Shown one piece after another: positions 8,926 through 18,030 of a stretch of DNA of 64,000 bases. Below the pieces are notes generated by a model. That model did not search any database. It was not told the origin of the DNA and saw only the letters and a program-made list of their open reading frames with translations. Positions within the stretch are counted from its first letter, which is position 1. Each line of letters starts with the position of its first letter. Source of the stretch: Niabella ginsenosidivorans. GTDB lineage: Bacteria; Bacteroidota; Bacteroidia; Chitinophagales; Chitinophagaceae. The stretch is from the NCBI RefSeq assembly GCF_001654455.1, contig NZ_CP015772.1, forward strand, positions 1,612,001 to 1,676,000. Reading direction: 5' to 3'. A program made the position numbers and the translations under genes.

Positions 8926-9091
8926 GAACAGGGAATTTATGGGCATCCGGAGAGGGGAGATGGCTTTTTTGATCGCGATCGTTATCGGATTGCTGGTAGG
9001 CGTGTTTATAAAACGGGTACGGATCGGCCTGATGCTGGGGCTGCTCATAGGAATTGCGATCGTATTTACAAACGGTCTGCGTAAACGCTGA
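8915..9091 (+). CDS. 58-residue membrane protein overlapping the PIG-L gene
   Basis: An ATG inside the end of the PIG-L gene opens a 58-codon frame. It has a polar N-terminus (MTDKNREFMGIRRGE), a first membrane segment (MAFLIAIVIGLLVGVFI), a basic turn KRVRIG, a second segment (LMLGLLIGIAIVF) and a basic tail GLRKR. Two closely spaced membrane helices with a positive loop make a believable hairpin membrane protein. The 11-bp overlap suggests translational coupling. No family recognised. It might be a subunit or anchor for the SSS symporter or PIG-L system, but that is inference. Confidence 0.65.
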   Translation: MTDKNREFMGIRRGEMAFLIAIVIGLLVGVFIKRVRIGLMLGLLIGIAIVFTNGLRKR

Positions 9092-9370
9092 TTGTCTGAG
9101 TGCTGTTATATGACCAGCATAACCTGGATAAGCCGTTGGCGTTTTGTTATGATTGCAATGATTTTTTCTGATGGAATGCAGGCTGTTGATACGGTGCATC
9201 ATCTTTTTTTATTTGAATGGCGCATGCGAACATGGGCCACGGCGAAATGCCCCGGTTCGTGCCTGTCTTGCCGGTAGGCAGATCTGTACGGATCAAAAGA
9301 TCTGTCTGTAATGTTAATTAGGCTTATATTTATTTACAGCCGCATCATTTCAGATGCCCGGAATTATATT

Positions 9371-9499
9371 ATGAAGCAAAGCCATGATAGGAAAAAAATC
9401 CCGCTTTTCAGCTCTTGGACAGGCTGGTACATTCTGGTGCTGGTGGTTCTGGCCGGATTGATTGCCGTGTTTTACTGGCTTACTAAAAAATATTCATGA
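9371..9499 (+). CDS. 42-residue single-pass membrane protein upstream of SSS symporter
   Basis: From ATG at 9371 the protein has a short basic N-terminus (MKQSHDRKKIPLFSSWTG), one membrane helix (WYILVLVVLAGLIAVFYWLT) and a KKYS tail. Its stop overlaps the symporter start by four bases (ATGA), a strong sign of coupling. Some sodium:solute symporters are known to have small membrane partners, so a role as accessory subunit is reasonable but not shown. The frame is open upstream to 9311, but the added residues do not look like a signal or membrane anchor. Confidence 0.7.
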   Translation: MKQSHDRKKIPLFSSWTGWYILVLVVLAGLIAVFYWLTKKYS

Positions 9500-11199
9500 A
9501 ACCGTTAGACTGGATCGTACTGATAGTAACCCTGGCCTGCATTATCCTTTACGGGGTATATAAAAGCCGTACTTCCCGTAACCTCGACGGATATTTTCTT
9601 TCTGACAGGAATTTACCCTGGTACCTGATCCTTTTAAGCATTATGGGCACCCAGGCCAGCGCTATTACTTTTTTAGCAGCGCCCGGGCAGGCCTATACAG
9701 ACGGTATGCGGTTTGTACAATATTACTTTGGATTGCCGGTTGCCGCAATCATCATCTGTATTTCCTTTGTGCCTGTTTTCAGCAAGCTGAGGGTATTTAC
9801 TGCGTATGAATACCTGGAGAACCGGTTTGATCTTAAAACAAGGACTTTTACTTCCTTCCTTTTTTTAATGCAGCGCGGGCTTTCAACAGGCATCAGTATT
9901 TATGCGCCATCTATTATCCTGTCTGTATTATTGGGATGGAACATTTATCTGACAAACCTGTTCATGGGAGGCTTGCTGATCATCTATACCGTAACCGGCG
10001 GGGCAAAGGCGGTAGCCTATACACAAACCTTCCAGTTCCTGATTATCATGGGAGCTATGTTTACAGCAGCATATTTTATTGTAAAAGACCTTCCGGAAGG
10101 CATCGGCTTTTCAGACGCCTTGCAGGTTGGTGGCAAGCTGGGTAAAATGAATATTATTACCAGCGGATTTACAAAAAATGGCCGTTTTGACTGGGGCGAC
10201 CGGTATAATATTTTCAGCGGCATTATAGGCGGCTTTTTCCTGGCGCTTTCCTATTTTGGAACCGATCAGTCGCAGGTAGGCCGTTACCTTACGGCAAAAA
10301 GTTTAAAAGAAAGCCGCTTAGGATTGCTGATGAACGGGCTGGTAAAGGTTCCGATGCAGTTCCTGATTTTACTGATCGGTGTGCTGGTTTTTGCATTTTA
10401 CCAGTTTAATAAAGCTCCGGCTTTTTTCAACGATTTTGAAATAAAGCGCCTGGAGCAATCTGTTTATAAAGACTCGTTGCAGCAGTTGCAGCACCGGATG
10501 GATGTACTGCAGCAGCAAAAAGAACAGGCGCTGGCATTGTACCCGCATGAGCAGCAGCATGCTTTTGAGCAATTGAACCGGCTGCAGCGGGAAACAGCGT
10601 CTGTTCGCACCGCTATCAAAGGCCTGGTAAAACAGAATGGCGGTACTGATAATGATACCAATTATATTTTTCTGCGTTTTGTAGTGGATTATTTGCCGGC
10701 CGGCCTGGTGGGGCTGATCATTGCCATTATTTTCCTTGCGAGCTGGGGCAGTATTGCCGCTGCTTTGAATTCACTGGCATCCTGTACCATGATCGATTTT
10801 CATAAGCAGTTTATCTCAAAGGAAAATAATGAGGCAAAGGATTACAAAACCTCCCAGCGCTATACCCTCTGGTGGGGACTGTTTTGCATAGCGGTAGCCA
10901 TGTTTGTAACCAGCTGGGGCAGCAGCCTGATTGAAGTGGTGAACATACTGGGCTCTCTTTTCTATGGTACCATACTGGGCATTTTCCTGGTGGCCTTTTA
11001 TTCAAAAATAATAAAGGGAAATGCCGTGTTCTGGTCGGCCCTGGTTGCCGAGCTGATCGTGATCTTACTATTCTTCCTGAGCGAATATGGAGTGATCCAG
11101 CTGGGTTTTCTCTGGCTGAACGCTATAGGGGCCTTGCTGGTATGGAGCATTGCTTATTTGTTACAATGGATACAGCCGGCGAGAGCTCAAAATGTTTAG
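9496..11199 (+). CDS. Sodium:solute symporter (SSS/SLC5 family)
   Basis: 567 residues of the SSS family. The N-terminus starts directly with a membrane helix (WIVLIVTLACIILYGVYKS) followed by the family stretch DGYFLSDRNLPWYLILLSIM and QASAITFLAAPGQAYTDG. About 13 membrane helices are visible. Between two late helices lies a roughly 70-residue soluble insert rich in Gln and Leu (residues about 315-385), predicted coiled coil and found in a subset of Bacteroidota members. The protein imports a sugar, acid or similar solute with sodium. The substrate is not predictable; the neighbouring PIG-L protein hints at an amino-sugar derivative. Coupled by a 4-bp overlap to the 42-residue membrane protein. 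Confidence 0.92.
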   Translation: MKPLDWIVLIVTLACIILYGVYKSRTSRNLDGYFLSDRNLPWYLILLSIMGTQASAITFLAAPGQAYTDGMRFVQYYFGLPVAAIIICISFVPVFSKLRVFTAYEYLENRFDLKTRTFTSFLFLMQRGLSTGISIYAPSIILSVLLGWNIYLTNLFMGGLLIIYTVTGGAKAVAYTQTFQFLIIMGAMFTAAYFIVKDLPEGIGFSDALQVGGKLGKMNIITSGFTKNGRFDWGDRYNIFSGIIGGFFLALSYFGTDQSQVGRYLTAKSLKESRLGLLMNGLVKVPMQFLILLIGVLVFAFYQFNKAPAFFNDFEIKRLEQSVYKDSLQQLQHRMDVLQQQKEQALALYPHEQQHAFEQLNRLQRETASVRTAIKGLVKQNGGTDNDTNYIFLRFVVDYLPAGLVGLIIAIIFLASWGSIAAALNSLASCTMIDFHKQFISKENNEAKDYKTSQRYTLWWGLFCIAVAMFVTSWGSSLIEVVNILGSLFYGTILGIFLVAFYSKIIKGNAVFWSALVAELIVILLFFLSEYGVIQLGFLWLNAIGALLVWSIAYLLQWIQPARAQNV

Positions 11200-11278
11200 A
11201 ATAGGGCAACAACCTGGTTGATAGAAATATTGAATATAAAGGTTGCCACTGCGGCGCAATAATTTTTAGGCACTTTGC

Positions 11279-11286
11279 TATCTTTG
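11279..11286 (+). promoter_or_regulatory. Candidate Bacteroidota -7 promoter box
   Basis: The sequence tatctttg matches the TAnnTTTG box recognised by the Bacteroidota primary sigma factor. It lies 20 bp before the ATG of the ATP-binding regulator. No convincing -33 TTTG element is seen at the expected spacing. Confidence 0.4.
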
Positions 11287-11306
11287 AAAAATAGCTTACA
11301 ATAATA

Positions 11307-12619
11307 ATGCCTGCTGCACTGAAAGAAAACGAACATACTGAGTTTAAAAGTGGCTTTGGCGATGCCGCCATTGAAACGCTCTCAGCCTTTGCTAATGCAA
11401 AGGGGGTAAAGGTATATATTGGAGTAAATGACAGGGGCAGGCCGGTGAAAGGTTTTACCATTGGCGAGGAAACATTTCAAAAATGGATCAACGAGGTTAA
11501 GGTAAAAACACAGCCCAGTATTATACCGGATGTAGACCTGGTGGTGATGGATGGTATTAAAGTAGGCGTTTTATCTGTTAAAGAATTTCCCGTAAAACCG
11601 GTAGCCTTTAAAGGCCGCTATTTGAAGCGGGTAAATAATGCCAATCATCGGTTATCTCTTTCTGAAATAGCTGAAATGCACCTGCGGTCTTTTAATACAA
11701 GCTGGGATAGCTATATTAACCCGGAAAGAAGTATCGGCACACTATCGCTCAATAAGGTAAACCGGTTTATTGCTGATTGCAACAAAGGAAGGCAATATCT
11801 TATTACAGATGACCCGTTAACTGTTTTAAATAAGTATGAGCTGATTAAAGGCACGCAGGTAACCAATGCCGGTTTTCTTATGTTTGCTCAAGGGGATGTA
11901 TTTCAGGCTGCAATAGAATTGGGGCGTTTTTCCACACCTACCAGTATTAAGGACGGACTTACTATAAGGGCTGATTTATTTAGTGAAGTAGATAATGTAT
12001 TGGATTTTATACGTAAGCACATAAACAAAAGTTATATTATCGCCGGCGATCCGCGCCGGGAAGAGCGCTGGCAATATCCCATGGATGCGCTGAGGGAAAT
12101 TGTAATCAATATGATTGTTCACAGGGATTATATGGATCCGGGAGATTCTTCCGTAAAAATATATGATGATTTCATAGAGTTTTTTAACCCCGGCAGGTTG
12201 CCTGATAATATTACCGTGGAGCAGTTGTTAAGCGGAGATTATTCTTCATGGGCCCGCAACAAAAAAATTGCTGCTACTTTTAAAGAGGCGCAGCTTATGG
12301 AAAAGTACGGTTCAGGTATCAAAAAGATTAAAGATGGTTTTGTCAGCTACGGGTTAAAAACGCCTGTGTTTGAAAACTTTCAGCATGGCTTCAGGGTTAT
12401 TGCCTATGCTACTCCGGGTGGTGGCGGGGTAAGTGGCGGAGTAAATGACCTATTGGATTTGATAGGGAAAACCCCGGGAAAAAAGTGCCATTTTTTGTAG
12501 AACAAATAAAAGTGCCTAAAAGAACAATAGAACGCTGGCTCACCATCCTGAGAAACGAAAACAAAATAGAGTTTCGTGGCGCGCCCAAAACCGGTGGCTA
12601 CTGGAAAAAAGAGGGTTAA
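11307..12619 (+). CDS. AlbA_2/ATP-binding putative transcriptional regulator, frameshifted near its C-terminus
   Basis: The first frame (11307-12500) encodes 397 residues. It has an N-terminal AlbA_2 (formerly Divergent AAA-4, COG2865) domain (ENEHTEFKSGFGDAAIETLS to about 120) and an ATP-binding domain of the GHKL-like C-terminal type (REIVINMIVHRDY, NPGRLPDNITVE, ARNKKIAATFKEAQLMEKYG). It then ends in a short unrelated tail. A -1 shift at 12479-12485 would continue with 44 more residues (VPFFVEQIKVPKRTIERWLT and on to 12619). That stretch is the winged-helix domain normally closing this family, giving 437 residues. Either the gene is broken by an indel in an A-run or it uses programmed frameshifting. 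The family is thought to regulate transcription or stress responses. Confidence 0.82.
12479..12485 (+). other. Slippery heptamer A AAA AAG at a frameshift point
   Basis: In the reading frame of the ATP-binding regulator the codons are GGA AAA AAG TGC. The heptamer A_AAA_AAG is therefore in the exact phase used for -1 slippage in dnaX. A -1 slip here enters the frame encoding the missing winged helix, while the unshifted frame stops 15 bases later. No clear downstream stem-loop was identified by eye. Confidence 0.5.
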
Positions 12620-12659
12620 CAATATCCCATTTTTAAGCAAGTTCAAAGTTTAACAGCAA

Positions 12660-14720
12660 ATGATAATACAGCTAAAATTATTATTGTTGTGTCTGGCTGT
12701 TACTATAGGTACACAGGCGCAGATCGACCTATCGGGATTTAAACAAAGTACAGGTGTGAAAGCAACGGTTGCCGGCCGGCTGCTGCTTATTTCCTGGCCG
12801 GCTGGAAAGGGCCTGCAGGGAACTGTTGTTTTTGATCTGCAAAAGAATGCTCCCCTGTTTAGGAGTATCGGAATCGGTCTGCAACAAATTGCAGCCGGGC
12901 TGGATCCTGCTTTTATTCTTACAGTTGGTAAACGGGATTTGATCTCCCAGAACGGCTGGAATATATTTTTTGATAAAGTCCCCAACAAACCGCATCAGTC
13001 CTTTAATGTAGCGTTTAACAAACAACAATGCAGGGTAACCACGGAGGGCGCGCATACTGTTGTTGCCATCTCCGGCCTGGAAGCCGGGGGCTTCACCGGC
13101 GAACTGGAGATCACATTTTATAACGGATCTCCTTTGTTAAATATTGCTGCAGTACTAAGCACGCAAAAAGATTCGGTTGCCATCATCTATGATGGTGGGC
13201 TGGTGAGCCGGCAGCCCGCCTTCAGACGCCTGGCCTGGTCCGATACAGAAGACGAGTTGCAGACCAGCGCCACCGGAGCACAGGATACCAGCTGCAACAG
13301 AATGGTGAAATACCGCTGCATCATTGGCGAGAACTCCGGGGGCAGCCTGGCCCTGTTTCCTGCACCACACCAATATTTTTATCCTTTAGACGAGGCTTTC
13401 AACCTGAAATTTGTCTGGACCGGAAACAATTACCGCGGAATGGTTTCCGGCTATGGTATGGGCATCCGGCAGGATCTGGAGGGCGATCACCGGTTCGTTC
13501 CCTGGTTTAATGCTCCGCCGGGAACCAAACAGCGCCTGAATTTTTTCTGCCTGCTGGGTACCGGGCAAAGCGCTGCGTTATTAGCGGCTGTTAAGCAATA
13601 TACACATGACGACAGGTATCCGGCAATTGCGGGGTACAAAACAATGGTCAGTCATTTCCATAATGAATTTTCCAGGGGAATTATTGAGGGGAAACCGGTG
13701 CCTGATCATCCTGGTTTTGTAAAAGTGTTCAACCGTACCGGTGTGAACATTGTGCACCTGGCCGAGTTTCACTATAACGCCCATCAAAAAGGGCCGGACG
13801 AAAAAAGGCTTGCCGAGCTCCGGGTCTTATTTGATCAGTGCAGGCGGTTGTCGGATAAGAACTTTTTGCTGCTGCCCGGCGAAGAACCCAACGAATTTTT
13901 TGGTGGTCATTGGCTGGATCTTTTTCCCAGGCCGGTTTACTGGATCATGGCCCGGAAGCCTGATCAGCCCTTTGTTACTAATGATCCGAAATACGGTAAG
14001 GTGTACCGCATCGCCGATAAGGATGATATGCTTCAATTGCTGGAACAGGAAAAGGGACTGGCCTGGACGGCTCATGCCCGTACAAAGGGATCAACCGGTT
14101 TCCCGGATCAATATCTTAACGAAGCATTTTTCAAATCGGATCATTTCATGGGCGCCGCCTGGAAAAGCCTGCCGGCTGACTTGTCACAACCACGCCTGGG
14201 TAAACGCGTATTGGATCTCCTGGACGACCTCAACAACATGGGTTTTCACAAACATGTTATCGGTGAGGCCGATCTGTTTTCGATAGAACCGGAAAATGAA
14301 ATGTATGCCCATCTGAATGTGAATTACCTTCAAATAGATAAGCTCCCGGAATTTAATGCGGGCTGGCAGGAAATATTAGATGTGATCAGCAAGGGGAAGT
14401 TTTTTACGACCACCGGCGAGATCTTATTACCTGCATTTACAATCAATGGTAAAGGAACGCATGAACTGGTAACGAATACGGCTGGCAAGGTGTCGGTTGA
14501 ATTGACTGTTGACTGGACCTTCCCGTTAAACTTTATAGAAATTATATCAGGCGATGGTCAAAAGGTTTACCGCGACCGGATCAACTTAAATGATACAAAG
14601 GCATTTGGAAAACAGACCTTCAAACTGAACACTGACCTCAGGAACAGGAAATGGGCCCGGGCCGAGGTTTGGGATGTGGCCGCCAACGGGGCCTTTACAC
14701 AGACCATCTGGTTCAAGTAA
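12660..14720 (+). CDS. Secreted PHP-like putative metal-dependent hydrolase
   Basis: 686 residues with a signal peptide (MIIQLKLLLLCLAVTIGTQA, then Q). The N-terminal 320 residues are beta-rich and not recognised. From about residue 325 the order of motifs resembles a PHP (polymerase and histidinol phosphatase) domain: VSHFHNEFSRG, VHLAEFHYNAH, LLLPGEEPNEFFGGHW, LAWTAHARTKGS and HKHVIGEADLFS, supplying several His, Glu and Asp that could bind metals. A small beta-sandwich tail ends in AEVWDVAANGAFTQTIWF. Exported PHP-like proteins of this length occur in Bacteroidota, with substrates unknown. Transcribed after the ATP-binding regulator, 40 bp downstream. Confidence 0.65.
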   Translation: MIIQLKLLLLCLAVTIGTQAQIDLSGFKQSTGVKATVAGRLLLISWPAGKGLQGTVVFDLQKNAPLFRSIGIGLQQIAAGLDPAFILTVGKRDLISQNGWNIFFDKVPNKPHQSFNVAFNKQQCRVTTEGAHTVVAISGLEAGGFTGELEITFYNGSPLLNIAAVLSTQKDSVAIIYDGGLVSRQPAFRRLAWSDTEDELQTSATGAQDTSCNRMVKYRCIIGENSGGSLALFPAPHQYFYPLDEAFNLKFVWTGNNYRGMVSGYGMGIRQDLEGDHRFVPWFNAPPGTKQRLNFFCLLGTGQSAALLAAVKQYTHDDRYPAIAGYKTMVSHFHNEFSRGIIEGKPVPDHPGFVKVFNRTGVNIVHLAEFHYNAHQKGPDEKRLAELRVLFDQCRRLSDKNFLLLPGEEPNEFFGGHWLDLFPRPVYWIMARKPDQPFVTNDPKYGKVYRIADKDDMLQLLEQEKGLAWTAHARTKGSTGFPDQYLNEAFFKSDHFMGAAWKSLPADLSQPRLGKRVLDLLDDLNNMGFHKHVIGEADLFSIEPENEMYAHLNVNYLQIDKLPEFNAGWQEILDVISKGKFFTTTGEILLPAFTINGKGTHELVTNTAGKVSVELTVDWTFPLNFIEIISGDGQKVYRDRINLNDTKAFGKQTFKLNTDLRNRKWARAEVWDVAANGAFTQTIWFK

Positions 14721-15205
14721 TTAAGACAGGAAGTAATAATACGCGGGAATCAATTTTATAAAAATCAGCTCAGACTATCACGATTATGCCCCGGTAAGTG
14801 CATACACTATAGCCGTGAATTTAAGAGCGGAGCATCATTCATGTGCATTGCTGTCAGGAAGAAATGCCTGGTGTCATGTCAATTATAATGTGTAGGGCAA
14901 TATTTCCCACAGAAAAGCGAATGATTTGATTATCTGCGTAATTCAGCGTAGCCTGCGGGAGAAAATTTAGGCTGTCAATGACAGATGGAATTATGCATTG
15001 GGGATTAATGACACTTTCGTCATCCGAATGTTCGGATCCGAGCGAAGCCGGGGAGTCTCTGAAATATTGAAGTGTTCGATGATTGAGAGATCCTTCGACT
15101 TCTTCCGCTATTACGGAATGCGCTCAGGATGATGATAGGAAGATTTGTCATTGCCATTTTGTAGCACAAATAAGAAACTTGACACGACACGAGTGCCGAT
15201 GGCAC
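14721..15205. other. Intergenic region with interspersed repeat sequence
   Basis: 485 bp between convergent genes. The left half shows nothing recognisable. The right half (about 15018-15137) is a degenerate member of the repeat family that begins CGTCATCC, carries an AGTCTCTGAA/GAGAGATCC inverted pair and ends near AGGATGATGA. Related copies lie at 18370-18468 and 45619-45720. Apparent short reading frames here are translations of the repeat. Confidence 0.6.
15018..15137. repeat. Interspersed repeat, CGTCATCC...GATGATG family, copy 1
   Basis: Starts cgtcatccgaatg, contains gagcgaagccggggagtctctga and the inverse-oriented gagagatccttcga, and ends ctcaggatgatga. The two ends are inverted with respect to each other, so the transcript could fold into a long hairpin. 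Copies at 18370-18468 and 45619-45720 share the layout. Confidence 0.5.
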
Positions 15206-15766
15206 TCAACGCTTCACAGCCGTTTTAAGCAGGAAATCAACCCGGCTGTCAATTGTTCCCACAGGAACGTCAATGGTTGTATAACCGAATTGTTCATAGG
15301 TTGTTTTCATTTGATGATAAGTGGCTACTGCTTCGTCCCAATCCTGCTTCCGTTCTGCATCCTTTTGGTAGATCTCCTTCCAGGGAGGCAGTATAAAAAC
15401 GGTTTTATTATAGCAGTGGTTCCTGGCTGCTTCATACATGGTCAGCTCCGGCTGTATACCGACCAGCTCTGCATAGCCGATCGTATCAGGTATGCCGCGG
15501 TCAAAAAATATGATTGGCCTGTGTACCCGGTCATATGTTTCCATGATGCTTTTATAGCTGGCAACAGATGCGGCTAACATTAATTGTGCATATGCATATT
15601 TGTTTTTCCAGGGCAATGCATCTCCGTTTTCCAGTACCTGCTGCTGAATAATTGTTCTTGACACTTCCGGCACTGTGTGAAAACCTTTGTCCTGCATTGC
15701 TTTTAACAGAGTTGTTTTACCGGCTCCCGGCCCGCCTGTGATCACAAAAAAACGCTTCCGGATCAT
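15206..15766 (-). CDS. P-loop NTPase (AAA_28-type putative kinase)
   Basis: 186 residues. A Walker A motif sits at the N-terminus (FFVITGGPGAGKTTLLKAM), followed by VPEVSRTIIQQQ and a Walker B-like strand IIFFDRGIPDTIGYAEL. The layout is that of AAA_28 proteins, small ATPases resembling nucleotide or thymidylate kinases, including the N-terminal domain of some NadR proteins. The phosphorylated substrate is unknown. Its start overlaps the stop of the VanX-like gene by four bases (ATGA), so the two are co-translated. Confidence 0.85.
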   Translation of the reverse strand: MIRKRFFVITGGPGAGKTTLLKAMQDKGFHTVPEVSRTIIQQQVLENGDALPWKNKYAYAQLMLAASVASYKSIMETYDRVHRPIIFFDRGIPDTIGYAELVGIQPELTMYEAARNHCYNKTVFILPPWKEIYQKDAERKQDWDEAVATYHQMKTTYEQFGYTTIDVPVGTIDSRVDFLLKTAVKR

Positions 15767-16467
15767 CGGGTTATATTTTTGGTAAGTTGTTTAAAAGAAA
15801 GGTCTGATACATCATAGTTGCGCATACCCTGGTAAGTATAATGCCACCATTCCGTATTAAGCGCTTTGAACCCGTTCTGCTCCATCAGGTTCTTCAGGTA
15901 AATGCGGTTCTTTAATACCGTTTCAGGAAGGTGGGTAAAGGTATGGTGCGCTGTATCCGTAAAATTATCAAACCCGGTGCCCATCGGCAGTTCCCGGCCT
16001 GTTTTTAAGTTGATGATAGTCAGATCAACGGCCGTTCCCCGGTTATGATTGCTGCCGGACGCGGGGTTGGCAACATAGCGTTCATCTTTGATCAACTCCC
16101 AGAATTTTTTAGTTACGGAGAAAGGCCGGTAGGCATCAAATATCTTTAATCCCAGTCCCTGACGGTTCAATACAGACTGCACTTTTTGCAATGCGGCCAC
16201 TGCCGGCTGCCGGAGAAAAGTGGTTTTTGTTCCTGCCGGGTACATCAGCCGATGCATAAAATTATCAGTGGTAGCATAATGCAATTCATATACCAGGTTG
16301 GGGATCTGTGTTTTTAGCTCCACCATCCGGTTGTCTGCCTGCTTTTTAACCGATTGCCGGTATTCTTTTTGTGTGCTGATGATTTTAAAAGGATACTGCT
16401 GGGCAATAGTAGCTTTTGCAATAACCAAATGCAAAATGATTATATAGCTTATTTTATAAAACTGCAT
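15763..16467 (-). CDS. ddpX: Exported D-alanyl-D-alanine dipeptidase (VanX/DdpX, peptidase M15D)
   Basis: 234 residues with an N-terminal signal sequence (IIILHLVIAKATIAQQ). The M15D signature is complete: VYELHYATTDNFMHRLMYP, DAYRPFSV, zinc ligands His141 and Asp148 in SNHNRGTAVDLT, and Glu206 with His209 in NTEWWHYTY. Family enzymes cleave D-Ala-D-Ala dipeptide, either recycling cell-wall material or, as VanX, contributing to vancomycin resistance. No vanA/vanH-like genes are nearby, so recycling is the more likely role. First gene of a two-gene operon with the P-loop protein. Confidence 0.9.
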   Translation of the reverse strand: MQFYKISYIIILHLVIAKATIAQQYPFKIISTQKEYRQSVKKQADNRMVELKTQIPNLVYELHYATTDNFMHRLMYPAGTKTTFLRQPAVAALQKVQSVLNRQGLGLKIFDAYRPFSVTKKFWELIKDERYVANPASGSNHNRGTAVDLTIINLKTGRELPMGTGFDNFTDTAHHTFTHLPETVLKNRIYLKNLMEQNGFKALNTEWWHYTYQGMRNYDVSDLSFKQLTKNITR

Positions 16468-16746
16468 GGATTTTTTGTTCTCTGTATTGTATACTAAAGA
16501 TAGTGGTTTTTATAGTTTATAATCGATAGTGAATAGTCCATAACTAATGGTCCGATAATGATCAGGAAGGGCATGAAAATAATTAATAAGAAATAAGGAA
16601 TAATAAATGTGAAAGGGGAGAGTAAATGCAAAATGTAAAATATTGAATCTGGAATGTAGAATGGGATGAAGAGGGAAGTAGGCGATGGAGTATGTCTCTT
16701 CTCACATCTCACTCCATACCGCTATATTTGATAAAAAATTATAGCA

Positions 16747-17973
16747 TTGATAAAAACAGTATGCATAGTCGGTGGCGGTGCTTCCGGGCTTTTCTGCGCG
16801 GTAAACCTGGCACGTATGGATCGTAATATAAAGGTGCTCCTTCTTGAAAAAAGCAATAAGCTGCTCTCAAAAGTAAAGATCAGCGGCGGCGGGCGCTGTA
16901 ACGTAACACATGCCTGTTTTGATATTGAAGCAATGGCAAAACGTTACCCGCGTGGCCGGCATTTTGTAAAAAAGGTTTTTCACCAGTTCTTCACAACAGA
17001 TACCATACAATGGTTCCGGGAAAGAGGAGTGCCATTAAAAACCGAGGCGGATGGCCGCATGTTCCCGGTAACAGATTCCTCGGAAACCATCATTGACTGC
17101 CTGCTGGAAGAAGCCGGTAGGTATGGTGTTGAAATAAAAATGCATTGTGATGTAAAGCGGATTGAGAAAAACGCGGAGCGGTTTACTCTTTATACTAGAG
17201 AAACCTTTTTTAATTGCGATAGCGTGGTAATAGCCTGTGGCGGGTTCCCTAAAACGGCACTGTTTCAATGGCTGAAAGACCTGGGGCATACAATTGCGGA
17301 GCCCGTTCCCTCGCTATTTACCTTTAATAGTCCGCAGCATGCCATTACACAGTTGATGGGTTTGAGCGTTCCGGATGCAAGGGTAACCATTATGGGAACA
17401 AAGCTGCACCAGCAGGGACCGGTGCTCATTACGCACTGGGGCGTCAGCGGCCCGGCTGTACTGCGTCTGAGTGCCTGGGCCGCCAGGGAGCTGGCTGCAA
17501 GGCAATGGACGTTTACAACGCTTATCAACTGGGTTCCGGATCTTACAGAAGCGGTTTTGCGCGATCTTTTTCAGGCATACCGTTCTGAAAAGGCGGCACA
17601 GAAGATCAGCGGCAGAAATGCTTTTGAATTACCCGGGCGTTTCTGGCATTTTTTATTGCAGCAATCAGGCATTCAGGAGGAAATGCGCTGGGCGGATCTC
17701 CCTGCAAAATTGCAGCATCAACTGATCCGGAACCTGACTGCCTTTGAATTGCCGGTTAAGGGTAAAACAACCTATAAAGAAGAGTTTGTGACCGCAGGAG
17801 GCATTACACTTTCGGAAATTGAGCCGCATACTATGATGAGCAAAAAAATAAACAACCTGTTTTTTACTGGTGAGATCATTGATGTGGATGGCATTACCGG
17901 CGGGTACAATTTCCAGAACGCCTGGAGCACTGGTTTTGTGGCCGCCAGCTGTATTGCGGGAAATAACGGTTAA
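16747..17973 (+). CDS. HI0933-type FAD-dependent oxidoreductase (aminoacetone oxidase family)
   Basis: 408 residues. The FAD-binding Rossmann motif is at the extreme N-terminus (VCIVGGGASGLFCAVNLAR), followed by LLSKVKISGGGRCNVTHAC, the hallmark of the HI0933/YhiN family, and ends with FFTGEIIDVDGITGGYNFQN before the C-terminal helix, the FAD-contacting segment. The start is TTG: the frame is closed by TAA at 16732-16734 and no ATG occurs before the Rossmann motif, so an unusual start codon is required. Members are cytoplasmic flavoproteins of unsettled substrate. Upstream DNA (16500-16740) is A/T-rich simple sequence. Confidence 0.9.
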   Translation: MIKTVCIVGGGASGLFCAVNLARMDRNIKVLLLEKSNKLLSKVKISGGGRCNVTHACFDIEAMAKRYPRGRHFVKKVFHQFFTTDTIQWFRERGVPLKTEADGRMFPVTDSSETIIDCLLEEAGRYGVEIKMHCDVKRIEKNAERFTLYTRETFFNCDSVVIACGGFPKTALFQWLKDLGHTIAEPVPSLFTFNSPQHAITQLMGLSVPDARVTIMGTKLHQQGPVLITHWGVSGPAVLRLSAWAARELAARQWTFTTLINWVPDLTEAVLRDLFQAYRSEKAAQKISGRNAFELPGRFWHFLLQQSGIQEEMRWADLPAKLQHQLIRNLTAFELPVKGKTTYKEEFVTAGGITLSEIEPHTMMSKKINNLFFTGEIIDVDGITGGYNFQNAWSTGFVAASCIAGNNG

Positions 17974-18030
17974 ACCGTTAATAAGAAGTACTGAAAATGC
18001 TAATAAACAATAATAGCAGGCTGTCACCCT

